Part shown: positions 1 to 7,694 of the stretch, piece after piece | Layout: each line of letters opens with the position of its first letter | How positions within the stretch are numbered: position 1 is the stretch's first letter | Source: CAZPMO01 sp964587515 | GTDB lineage: Bacteria > Pseudomonadota > Alphaproteobacteria > MPNO01 | Direction: 5' to 3' | Assembly (NCBI GenBank): GCA_964587515.1 | Contig: CAZPMO010000185.1 | Location: forward strand, 1-9,673 | Length of the DNA: 9,673 nt | Notes under the pieces: model-generated | What the model was told of the DNA's origin: nothing | Seen by the model: only the letters and a program-made list of their open reading frames with translations | Database searches by the model: none | Translations under genes and position numbers: made by a program

Positions 1-2595
1 GCAGCTGATCTCGCCAAGGTTTATAATGGCAGCGCTCCGAGTGAGTATCGCGATCCAAAAGAGTTTTTCGCCCGCACCTATTTGACCGACGGCTTGCGCA
101 CTTTGTTACAGCGAGCTGCAAAGCGATTGTCAGGCAACGGTGGAGACCCAGTTGTCGAACTGCAAACCAACTTTGGCGGCGGCAAGACCCACTCCATGCT
201 GGCGCTTTACCATATCGCTGGTGCCACAAATGCAAAAGATCTGCCTGGTGTAGATCAACTTCTTGAGGAAGAAGGCTTAACCATTCCAAAGGATATCAAT
301 CGTGCTGTTCTGGTAGGTACATCCAGAGGCCCGCATGACGTGATCGTAACAGATGACGGACTGGAAATTCGTACCACCTGGGGGGAGATGGCGTGGCAGT
401 TGGGTGGGAAAGCTGGTTTCGACCTCGTAGCGGATTGCGACAAAAGCGGGATTGCGCCAGGCTCTAACCTTCTGGAAAAGCTTTTCAAGAAATACAGTCC
501 CTGTCTAATTCTCGTTGATGAATGGGTCGCTTATCTGCGTCCGATTTATAAGGCCGATGGGTTGCCCTCCGGCTCGTTCGACGCAAACCTGAGTTTCGTT
601 CAGGCCCTGACAGAGGCCGTAAAAGCTTGTCCTGATGCCCTGTTAATGGCTTCGCTCCCAGCATCTCAAATTGAAGTCGGTGGCGACGGGGGTCAAGAAG
701 CGCTCGCCCGCCTGAAACAAACGTTCAGCCGCGTTGAATCTTCATGGCAACCAGCCACGTTGGAGGAGAGCTATGAGATTGTGCGCCGTCGCTTGTTTAA
801 AGAAGTGACAAGCGACATGGCTCCACACAAGGACAACACGCTCAAACAGTTCAACAAGCTCTACCGTGAAAACACCGACACGTTCCCAACAGGATGTGAT
901 GGCGAGGAATACAGACGGAAGCTAGAGAAAGCCTATCCAATTCATCCAGAGCTTTTTGATCAGCTGTATGAAACATGGGGGGCTATTGAGAAATTCCAGC
1001 GCACGCGTGGCGTCCTCCGCCTTATGGCACAGGTCATCCACCAGCTTTGGATGGATAACGACAAATCGATCATGATCATGCCCGCAAGCGTGCCCGTTAG
1101 TTCGCCGCGCGTTGAACCGGAATTGGTGGACTACCTCTCGCAGAATTGGCGAGCGATTATTTCCAGCGATATTGATGGCACACAATCCACACCTTTCCAG
1201 ATCGATCAAAAGTCGCCAAACTTGAACAAAGTATCCGCCACTCGGCGTGTTGCTAGAACCTTGTTCCTTGGTTCTGCACCAGAAACAGGTTCAAATAATC
1301 CAGGGCTTGACGACAAGCAGATCAATTTGGGCGTCGTGCAGCCGGGCGAAAAACCTGCAACGTTTGGCGACGCCCTGCGTCGCCTCTCAAATGTCGCCAA
1401 GTTCATGCACAGCGATCTTGGGCGCTATTGGTACTCAATTAAACCAGGGCTCAATCGTTTGGCAGCTGAGAAGGCTGATCAAATTGAAGAGGAAATGGTT
1501 TCAGTCACCATCGATAACCATCTTTCAAAATACATCAACGGGATTGCTGACCGGGGTGGTTTCGACACCGTCCATTGCGCTCCGGGTTCTTCTGCAGATA
1601 TTGCAGATGAAGCTGGTGGCGTTCGAGCCGTTGTCTTAGGGGTTCAAAGCTCACATGAAAGTGGCAAATCGAATTCGTCTGCATATGCCGAGGCTAAAGA
1701 TATCTTGATGAATCGAGGTAGCGCACCACGTGTCTACCGAAACACGCTTGTTTTCATCGCTTCAGACACCAAGCAGTTAGACAACCTAAGACAGGCCGTG
1801 CGCATGGCTCTGGCCTGGGAAGGGATCGTTGCAGAAACGGAACGCCTTGATCTAACCCAAAGTGATGCCGCTCGCGCTAAAGCCAAGCTTGACGAAGCCA
1901 AGGATACGCTGGCAACCCGCCTGCGCGAGGCTTGGTGCTGGCTCATATACCCAGCGCAATCGAGCGCACATGAAGACATACAATTCGTTCAGGGTAAACT
2001 GACGGCCCAGGACAACCTTTTGGTCAGGGCAACCAAGAAGCTTGTCACTGAGGAAGCATTATTCCCTGAAATCGGCCCAATCCGATTAAACAGAGATCTT
2101 GAAAAATACATTTGGCAAGACAATCCGCATCTGAAGCTTTCCGATCTCTGGGAATACCACAACAAGTTTGTTTACCTTCCCCGACTAAAAGATCGATCCG
2201 TGCTAAGCAAATCTGTATCCAGCGCAATTTCACAAATTACGGCTGGACCATTTGCTTACGCTGAAGGGTACGATTCAGACGCAAAAACCTATGAGGGTTT
2301 GATCATAGAACTCGGACAAAGCGTATCTGTCGTCATAGACGCGCGAAGCGTAATCGTCCTTGCCGATGTGGCTGATCAAAACCGCCCCGCACCAAATCAG
2401 CCCAATGACGACACGGGCAAAGATGGGATTTCAGATGATGACACAGCTGGACCAGGAGTCGGCCCGACACCAACCCCCGCAGACGCACCTACAGGGAAGT
2501 TCTCCCCACCCGATTTCAGGGCACGGTCATGCTCTCTTCAGATAGGCCGTCCCGCGACATGCATCAGATCGTCGAGGCCGTCATTGAGCACCTAA
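1..2595 (+). CDS. DUF499 (COG1483) AAA+-type ATPase of a defence system, 5'-partial and frameshifted near its C-terminus
   Basis: The frame is open from the first base, so the N-terminus lies outside the window; the TTG at 82 is internal, because conserved family sequence (DLAKVYNGSAP, DPKEFFARTYLTDGL) precedes it. Counting from that TTG codon, a P-loop FGGGKTHS sits at residues 31-38 and a Walker B LILVDEW at 142-148. The block HPELFDQLYETW followed by FQRTRGVLRLMAQV (about 290-320) is typical of DUF499. A Pro/Asp-rich linker (about 770-805) leads to the usual C-terminal domain, but after about position 2505 this frame yields an unconserved tail (SCSLQIGRPAT...) and stops, while the conserved sequence continues in another frame to 2732. 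DUF499 proteins are cytoplasmic P-loop ATPases found next to DUF1156 methyltransferases and helicases in defence islands, distantly comparable to BrxC/PglY of BREX. Family call is confident. Role in DNA-level phage defence is inferred. Confidence 0.88.
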   Translation, partial: AADLAKVYNGSAPSEYRDPKEFFARTYLTDGLRTLLQRAAKRLSGNGGDPVVELQTNFGGGKTHSMLALYHIAGATNAKDLPGVDQLLEEEGLTIPKDINRAVLVGTSRGPHDVIVTDDGLEIRTTWGEMAWQLGGKAGFDLVADCDKSGIAPGSNLLEKLFKKYSPCLILVDEWVAYLRPIYKADGLPSGSFDANLSFVQALTEAVKACPDALLMASLPASQIEVGGDGGQEALARLKQTFSRVESSWQPATLEESYEIVRRRLFKEVTSDMAPHKDNTLKQFNKLYRENTDTFPTGCDGEEYRRKLEKAYPIHPELFDQLYETWGAIEKFQRTRGVLRLMAQVIHQLWMDNDKSIMIMPASVPVSSPRVEPELVDYLSQNWRAIISSDIDGTQSTPFQIDQKSPNLNKVSATRRVARTLFLGSAPETGSNNPGLDDKQINLGVVQPGEKPATFGDALRRLSNVAKFMHSDLGRYWYSIKPGLNRLAAEKADQIEEEMVSVTIDNHLSKYINGIADRGGFDTVHCAPGSSADIADEAGGVRAVVLGVQSSHESGKSNSSAYAEAKDILMNRGSAPRVYRNTLVFIASDTKQLDNLRQAVRMALAWEGIVAETERLDLTQSDAARAKAKLDEAKDTLATRLREAWCWLIYPAQSSAHEDIQFVQGKLTAQDNLLVRATKKLVTEEALFPEIGPIRLNRDLEKYIWQDNPHLKLSDLWEYHNKFVYLPRLKDRSVLSKSVSSAISQITAGPFAYAEGYDSDAKTYEGLIIELGQSVSVVIDARSVIVLADVADQNRPAPNQPNDDTGKDGISDDDTAGPGVGPTPTPADAPTGKFSPPDFRARSCSLQIGRPATCIRSSRPSLST
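2502..2511 (+). other. Probable single-base frameshift (missing C in a C run)
   Basis: The upstream frame reads T-G-K-F-S-P up to this C-rich stretch, and the downstream frame reads P-T-R-F-Q-G-T-V-M-L. Adding one C to the four-C run gives a continuous T-G-K-F-S-P-T-R-F-Q-G-T-V, which matches the usual DUF499 end (PTRFHGSV-like, recalled from the family). The change is -1 relative to the gene. The downstream frame has a stop at 2436, so the true crossover must lie after that. No X-XXY-YYZ slippery heptamer is in register here, so a mutation or a homopolymer base-call error is more likely than programmed frameshifting. Confidence 0.75.
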
Positions 2596-2732
2596 CAACA
2601 ATTCCAGGGGCAACCGTAGAGTTAAAGCTGGAAATTGATGCAGATGCGCCAAGTGGCATCAACAAAAGCAAGGCCCGAACGATCGTGGAAAATGCAAATA
2701 CGCTTGGGTTTATCGATAAGGAACTGGGGTAA
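2505..2732 (+). pseudogene. C-terminal fragment of the DUF499 ATPase, out of frame with its parent
   Basis: This stretch encodes P-T-R-F-Q-G-T-V-M-L, then RPSRDMHQIVEAVIEHL, a short strand VELKLEIDAD and TIVENANTLGF before TAA at 2730. The arrangement (helix carrying IVEAVIEHL, strand ELKLEIDA, then RTIVEN) is the conserved end of DUF499 proteins, as in their usual IAEEVI.HL...VTLEIEAEIP...VRTVTEN pattern. It is therefore the missing end of the gene to its left and not an independent gene. An internal ATG at 2529 could in principle restart translation, giving 67 residues, but no convincing Shine-Dalgarno sequence precedes it. If the frameshift is a sequence error, the real gene ends at 2732, about 80 bases before the helicase. 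Confidence 0.75.
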
Positions 2733-2812
2733 ATGGCTGTCTGTTTAAAATGCAACAAGCCCAGTTAGACCTTGTAGATCGTTTGTTAAAAATCAAATTT
2801 GAGCAGTGATTA

Positions 2813-5800
2813 ATGACAATTGAGGGAGACAACTGGCAACCGGGCATGCAAGTCCGCCTTATCCACAATCCCCTTAGGATTGGGATGCTGACGGATGCCG
2901 AGCCCAGAGTCAGAAAGAACCGCAAACTCTACCAAGTCCGTTTCCCAGACCAAGTCGATCGCGTCTACGAGGACCAACTAGAGCGTTTGCCAGAAGAGAG
3001 GATGAACCCACTAGATCTTCTCGCCGACGGAAAACTCGGCACCCCAAATGATCTACGACGCACGCTTACTCATGTCAGGCTCACTGGACGCCTTGCTGAC
3101 ATTATTTACAGCATGGAAGCCACCAATACGGATTTCTATGCTTACCAATTTAAGCCGGTTTTGAAGCTTCTTCAGACACCCACAAACGGACTTTTGATTG
3201 CCGATGAAGTTGGCCTGGGTAAAACCATCGAAGCGGGCCTGATTTGGACTGAGCTTCGGAGCCGCTTCAATCTCAAGCGCTTCGTTGTCCTCTGCCCTGC
3301 GGCTTTGAGAGAGAAGTGGCGCGATGAGCTCACCAATAAAATGGGCCTCTCGCCGCAGATCTGCGATGCCAAAGAGATGTTGCGCATCCTCAAAGACGAT
3401 CAGGCACACGCCAAAGGTTTTGCCATAGTCGCCAGCACCCAAGGCCTGCGTCCCCCGAGAGGGTGGGACGACGAAGACGAAAAAACATCGAATGCAGCAC
3501 AGCTCGCTCGTTTCCTCCAATCCATGGAAAGCGAGGAACGCTTGTGCGATTTGCTTGTGGTTGACGAGGCGCACCACATGCGAAATCCAGAAGCGCAAAC
3601 GAATTCTCTTGGGCAGCTGATGAGGGCCGTTTCTGAGTACCTGGTACTTCTGACCGCAACCCCAATCCACAATTACAATCGTGATTTATACTCACTTCTG
3701 AACCTTCTCGATCCAGACACGTTCAGTCGGCATGAAGATCTTGTTGAAATTCTGTCCGCCAATGAACCTCTCGTTCGTGCCCGAGACCTAGTCCTGTCAG
3801 GCTCGGCAACTGAAACGGAATTGGTAGAGATATTAGAGACAGCGGGTCGAAACCGCCTTCTCCAAGGCAACCGGCAACTCGAAACCCTTCTCAAGGGCTT
3901 GACGCCAAGTTCACTTCAATCTTTCACAGAGAAAAGCCGTATCGCGCACCGCCTAGAAACCATCAATCTCCTTGGTCATGCCATTACCAGGACTCGCAAG
4001 CGCGATGTCAAAGAATGGCGTGTCGTTCGTGACCCGCAGCCAGAGTTCATCGAAATGACAGAGGTCGAACGGGATTTCTATGACCTCGTCACAGATATTG
4101 TCATCGACTATTCACTAGACCGGGACATCAACGAAGCTTTTCTTCTCGTCACGCCTCAGCGGCAGATGGCCAGCTGCATGCCTGCTGCTTTGAAGTCCTG
4201 GAAAGAGCGCCGCATGGAAATCCCGGAAGACCAACTTTCTGGGACAGATGCTGACGAGAACAAAAAAGGCAAGCTTGGGCCTCTCACCACGAGGCTTGTA
4301 GAGCGTTCAACTGAATTCGTAGACCTCGATGAACTCATCGAGAACGACAGCAAGTACAATCGCCTTTGCGACATGCTCGAAGCTTATTTTGAGCTACACC
4401 CAAAAGCCAAGGTCATCGTTTTCTCTACGTACCGAGGAACCCTTGCCTATTTGGATCAACGCTTAAATGAAGACGGCATTTCGACCATCGTTCTTCAAGG
4501 CGGAGGAACCCGGACAAAAGACGACATCATCAAAGAGTTTCGTTCTCCCCAAGGACCGAGTGTGCTGTTGTCCTCGGAAGTCGGCGGAGAGGGCGTTGAC
4601 CTTCAGTTCTCATGGGTGGTTGTGAACTATGACCTGCCTTGGAACCCCATGCGTGTTGAACAGCGTATTGGTCGTGTTGATCGTCTTGGGCAGGAGTCAG
4701 ACAAGGTCCTGGTTTGGAACCTCTTCTACGCCAACACTGTCGATGCGCGCATCTACCAAAAGCTCTATGACAAACTGGACCTTTGCCGAAATGCCTTAGG
4801 TGACTTTGAGGCCATCCTCGGTGAAAAAGTCCAAGAATTAACCCGTGATCTGTTGACCGGCCATTTGACTGCCGAGCAGCAAGAAGAGCGGATCAATCAA
4901 ACGGCTCAAGCCCTTGAGACCCTAAAACAAGAAGAAGCGCAGCTCGAATCGGAAGCCGCGCACCTTGTCGCCTATGGGGACTACATCCTCCAACAGGTCC
5001 AGGCAGCCCGTGATATGAATCGCTGGATCAACGGCGGAGATCTTTACACTTACGTCACGGACTTCCTCAATATTCATTATCCCGGTTACGTGCTGAAGGA
5101 AAAGGACGCTACCAATTTTGAATTTGAGCTCTCGCTTACAGCACATGCCAAGCATGATCTGAACGAGTTTATGCGAGTGAATAATCTCGCCGGACAAACT
5201 CGACTGACCCAAGCGGCAACCTCAACCACCCCCTGTCGATTTGAAAACCGTGTTCTCGCCGGTGCCAGATCGCGAACAGAGTCGATCTCGCAATTCCACC
5301 CACTCGTTCGCTTCATCAGCAACAAAATATCGGAAACCGCAACGCAAGTGCGCCCCGCAGTTTCGGTCAAAATACAATCTTCTCACCTAGATGGGGCAAT
5401 TGCACCTGGGGTCTACGTCCTTGCGGTATCCCTTTGGTCAGTTCAAGGGCTCCGTGACGTGGAAAAACTCGTTTATGAAGCAATCGACATAGCAGCACCC
5501 GAGGACCTTCTTGGGGAAGATAAGGCCGAACTGCTTGCAAGCGGCTGTGCAGCCCACGGAGAGCTTTGGCTAGAAGCCAAAAATGAGTGCGATTTCCAAC
5601 TGGCTCATCAGCTGGCCAATGACGTTCTCTTGGGCACGCTCGATGAACTGTTCGACCGTTTCGTCGAAGAGGAAAGCGCGCAAAATGAGGACCGCGCGGA
5701 CATCCAAACACGCAATCTGGAGCGCCACATCGAGAAACAACGAGAAACCATTCTCAACACGATTGAGAAACTAAAAAGAACAGGGAAAACAAAACTAATC

Positions 5801-5929
5801 CCTGCCAACGAAGGACGGTTAAAAGCACTGGAAGAACGCTATGAACGCCAGAAAATCGCAATCGATTCTAGGCGCACCGTCAATTCCCGCCCCGAAGATA
5901 TCTGCGTATCGGTAATTTCAGTGGTTTAA
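2813..5929 (+). CDS. SNF2/RapA-family superfamily 2 helicase (ATP-dependent DNA translocase), defence-associated
   Basis: The protein is 1038 residues and looks complete. An N-terminal beta-rich stretch (about 8-60, GMQVRLIHNP...YQVRFPD...EDQLERLP) may be a small SH3/Tudor-like barrel, as in RapA and the DISARM helicase DrmD. Helicase motifs follow in order: motif I DEVGLGKT (131-138), motif II DEAH (251-254), motif III TATP (281-284), motif V SSEVGGEGVDLQ (587-598) and motif VI QRIGRVDRLGQ (617-627). All key residues are present, so ATPase activity is expected. About 190 residues lie between the SNF2 N-lobe and the C-lobe. A C-terminal part of roughly 380 residues has charged coiled-coil stretches (about 680-720 and 950-1020) and no domain I recognise. 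SNF2 proteins translocate on double-stranded DNA; phage DNA as target is inferred from the DUF499 neighbour. The start is the ATG at 2813, with only a weak GAG upstream. DrmD-like is the closest named comparison. Confidence 0.9.
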   Translation: MTIEGDNWQPGMQVRLIHNPLRIGMLTDAEPRVRKNRKLYQVRFPDQVDRVYEDQLERLPEERMNPLDLLADGKLGTPNDLRRTLTHVRLTGRLADIIYSMEATNTDFYAYQFKPVLKLLQTPTNGLLIADEVGLGKTIEAGLIWTELRSRFNLKRFVVLCPAALREKWRDELTNKMGLSPQICDAKEMLRILKDDQAHAKGFAIVASTQGLRPPRGWDDEDEKTSNAAQLARFLQSMESEERLCDLLVVDEAHHMRNPEAQTNSLGQLMRAVSEYLVLLTATPIHNYNRDLYSLLNLLDPDTFSRHEDLVEILSANEPLVRARDLVLSGSATETELVEILETAGRNRLLQGNRQLETLLKGLTPSSLQSFTEKSRIAHRLETINLLGHAITRTRKRDVKEWRVVRDPQPEFIEMTEVERDFYDLVTDIVIDYSLDRDINEAFLLVTPQRQMASCMPAALKSWKERRMEIPEDQLSGTDADENKKGKLGPLTTRLVERSTEFVDLDELIENDSKYNRLCDMLEAYFELHPKAKVIVFSTYRGTLAYLDQRLNEDGISTIVLQGGGTRTKDDIIKEFRSPQGPSVLLSSEVGGEGVDLQFSWVVVNYDLPWNPMRVEQRIGRVDRLGQESDKVLVWNLFYANTVDARIYQKLYDKLDLCRNALGDFEAILGEKVQELTRDLLTGHLTAEQQEERINQTAQALETLKQEEAQLESEAAHLVAYGDYILQQVQAARDMNRWINGGDLYTYVTDFLNIHYPGYVLKEKDATNFEFELSLTAHAKHDLNEFMRVNNLAGQTRLTQAATSTTPCRFENRVLAGARSRTESISQFHPLVRFISNKISETATQVRPAVSVKIQSSHLDGAIAPGVYVLAVSLWSVQGLRDVEKLVYEAIDIAAPEDLLGEDKAELLASGCAAHGELWLEAKNECDFQLAHQLANDVLLGTLDELFDRFVEEESAQNEDRADIQTRNLERHIEKQRETILNTIEKLKRTGKTKLIPANEGRLKALEERYERQKIAIDSRRTVNSRPEDICVSVISVV

Positions 5930-5933
5930 GGAG
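5928..5933 (+). promoter_or_regulatory. Ribosome binding site that selects a GTG start
   Basis: AAGGAG overlaps the helicase stop codon (TAA at 5927-5929) and lies 9 bases before the GTG at 5943. A closer ATG at 5936 is only 2 bases away and in another frame, where it gives six codons before a stop at 5954. The spacing favours GTG as the true start and implies translational coupling to the helicase gene. Confidence 0.7.
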
Positions 5934-5942
5934 ATATGGACG

Positions 5943-7685
5943 GTGGGAAAAGGTAGATTTGGATCATTGTTCGAGGGCATCCTCAGCAAATCACCCGATA
6001 TGGCCGATAAATTAAAGAACATGGCCAAAGGGAATGGCGACGCGCCTTCGAAGGAAGCTACGCCAGAGAAAGCTAGACCGGAAGATGCCGAGGCCAAGAA
6101 GCCTTCTCCAAAGAAGCCCCCCATCGACCGAATGGCCAATGTGGTGGTGGAAAAGAAAAGCATTACGCCAAGGGTTCGTGCAAAACCGGCAAAGCCAAAG
6201 CCGATCAGCAAGCCTGCAAAAAAGCAAAACCGAGTAAAGGCTAAACACACGATCTCTGGCAGCTCGAACAAAGCCACACCGTCTTATCCAGATCGCTTTT
6301 TCGATAGCATTCCCGAGAATGCCCACCAATTCGGCCTGAACGATGGCTCGCAAATCTTAGACGTCGTCATTGGCTTGGACTTTGGGACGTCATCGACAAA
6401 AGTGGTGGTCCATGCTCCCAATTACGCTGGCAACCCAGCATTTGCCATTCCATTTGGTCAGTTTGCACATGACAGCCTTGACTATCTCTTGCCCACGAGG
6501 CTTGCCGTAAACAGCAATGGCAGCTGTAGCCTGTCGCCCGAAGCTGGTGCTGCCATACTCACCGATATCAAGATCACTTTAATGAGGTCCCCTCATGGCT
6601 CGGTAGAGGTCATCGGCGAAGCGCCCTCTGCTGCGACACCCATGACCGTGACTACCGCCTATTTAGCCCTTGTCTTGAGATACGTCCGAGGTTGGTTTCT
6701 TGCCCACAAAAAATCCATCTTCCAAGACTTTAAGATCAATTGGGCGGTAAACCTCGGTTTACCTGCAGCCATCGATGACGACCCGAATCTTCGGGAGACA
6801 TTTGATCTGGCTGGCAAAGCCGCTTGGTTGATATCGAGAAAACCCGGCCCAATCACATTGAACGACGCCTACCGAGCCATAGAAGACATCAAACACTCAC
6901 GGTTCAAGGAAGACGACCTTCCATGGGATTTTGAGCTCGTACCTGAAGTCATTGCTGAAGTAACTGGTTACGCTCGATCGGAATTTAGGAACGAGGGCTT
7001 GCATTTTCTGGTCGACGTTGGGGCGAGCACATTGGATGTGTGCGCCTTTGCCCTCAGAGATAACGAAGGGGACGATCACTTCACCATTTACACTGCGGAA
7101 GTTGCTCTGCTTGGCGCACAGAGGCTGCATCAGGCACGCATCGATGGTGCCAAAAAAGCAACAACTGAAAGTGCGGCACAGCTTTTTGATGCTCGAGATC
7201 CCCTCAGTCTCATACCGAACGATCTGACAACTTATGTACCCGACGGTCAGCTCGTCGTCGAGGGCGTGGATCGCGCCAATATGGCGTTTGCGAAGGACAG
7301 CAGCAATGCCGTTCATAAGACGATATGGCATACGCGAAAGAAGCGGGATCCCAATTCCCCGAGATGGTCAGAGAACCTTCCAATTTTCGTGTGTGGCGGA
7401 GCGCGAGCGATCGATCTTTATGAACAGGCGATCCACGGAGTTGAGGCATGGGTGCATCGCTTCATTCCCTCCTGCCCTGGAATACGGGTTATCCCCCTCC
7501 CAAAGCCTACATCCCTTGAGGCAAATATCGACGATGCTGATTACCATCGTCTGGCAGTCGCTTGGGGGTTAAGCCACGAACCTCATAATATTGGCGAGTG
7601 GGATAGACCCAGCGAAATTGATGACATCCCGCCCCCGCGCAAAGTGGACATATCAGATCGCTTCATCGGCGCTGAAATGACGTAG
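5943..7685 (+). CDS. Actin/Hsp70-fold ATPase with a basic disordered N-terminal tail
   Basis: The protein is 580 residues from GTG. Residues about 20-115 are low-complexity, rich in Lys, Pro and Ala, strongly basic and probably disordered. From about residue 139 the actin-like ATPase fold begins: phosphate-1 motif GLDFGTSST (144-152), a connect-like segment VPEVIAEVTGYA (333-344), phosphate-2 motif VDVGASTLDV (357-366) and adenosine motif VCGGARA (483-489), with a late YHRLAVAWGLS helix (534-544). These are the hallmarks of the Hsp70/FtsA/MreB superfamily. A DnaK-type substrate-binding domain is absent, so an ordinary chaperone is unlikely. It starts 13 bases after the helicase and ends 9 bases before the next gene, which supports one transcript and a shared job. 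ATP-driven assembly, sensing or remodelling of the defence complex is an inference; the basic tail could contact nucleic acid. The fold is confident and the role is unknown. Confidence 0.82.
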   Translation: MGKGRFGSLFEGILSKSPDMADKLKNMAKGNGDAPSKEATPEKARPEDAEAKKPSPKKPPIDRMANVVVEKKSITPRVRAKPAKPKPISKPAKKQNRVKAKHTISGSSNKATPSYPDRFFDSIPENAHQFGLNDGSQILDVVIGLDFGTSSTKVVVHAPNYAGNPAFAIPFGQFAHDSLDYLLPTRLAVNSNGSCSLSPEAGAAILTDIKITLMRSPHGSVEVIGEAPSAATPMTVTTAYLALVLRYVRGWFLAHKKSIFQDFKINWAVNLGLPAAIDDDPNLRETFDLAGKAAWLISRKPGPITLNDAYRAIEDIKHSRFKEDDLPWDFELVPEVIAEVTGYARSEFRNEGLHFLVDVGASTLDVCAFALRDNEGDDHFTIYTAEVALLGAQRLHQARIDGAKKATTESAAQLFDARDPLSLIPNDLTTYVPDGQLVVEGVDRANMAFAKDSSNAVHKTIWHTRKKRDPNSPRWSENLPIFVCGGARAIDLYEQAIHGVEAWVHRFIPSCPGIRVIPLPKPTSLEANIDDADYHRLAVAWGLSHEPHNIGEWDRPSEIDDIPPPRKVDISDRFIGAEMT

Positions 7686-7688
7686 GGG
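7684..7688 (+). promoter_or_regulatory. Ribosome binding site placing the next start at ATG 7695
   Basis: AGGGG sits across the stop codon of the preceding gene (TAG 7683-7685) and 6 bases before the ATG at 7695. The in-frame TTG at 7689 would follow it immediately, with no spacer, so ATG 7695 is the better start. It also indicates translational coupling. Confidence 0.5.
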
Positions 7689-7694
7689 TTGGAA

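Noticed and set aside
82..84. TTG as the start of the DUF499 gene
   Set aside because: The frame is open to base 1, and the preceding 27 codons encode sequence typical of the family, so the real start is upstream of the window.
2500..2512. Programmed -1 ribosomal frameshift
   Set aside because: No X-XXY-YYZ heptamer is in register at the C run and I saw no obvious downstream stem. A lost base is simpler.
2529..2732. Independent small gene starting at ATG 2529
   Set aside because: There is no ribosome site, and the product matches the C-terminal end of DUF499 proteins, so it is the displaced end of the upstream gene.
2750..2809. Mini-ORF of 19 codons ending three bases before the helicase ATG and in its frame
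   Set aside because: It has no Shine-Dalgarno sequence, no recognisable product and no regulatory codon run. It was not supported as a leader peptide.
3053..3670. Long antisense open frame (about 205 codons) within the helicase gene
   Set aside because: It lies fully opposite conserved helicase motifs I and II and its product has no domain character. It is a shadow of the coding strand.
6012..6353. Antisense open frames opposite the start of the Hsp70-fold gene
   Set aside because: They arise from the Lys/Pro/Ala-rich codon composition of the tail region and have no ribosome site or recognisable product.
7689..7691. TTG at 7689 as the start of the unknown 256-residue protein
   Set aside because: It would directly follow the AGGGG ribosome site with no spacer. 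ATG 7695 has correct spacing and is the usual start codon.
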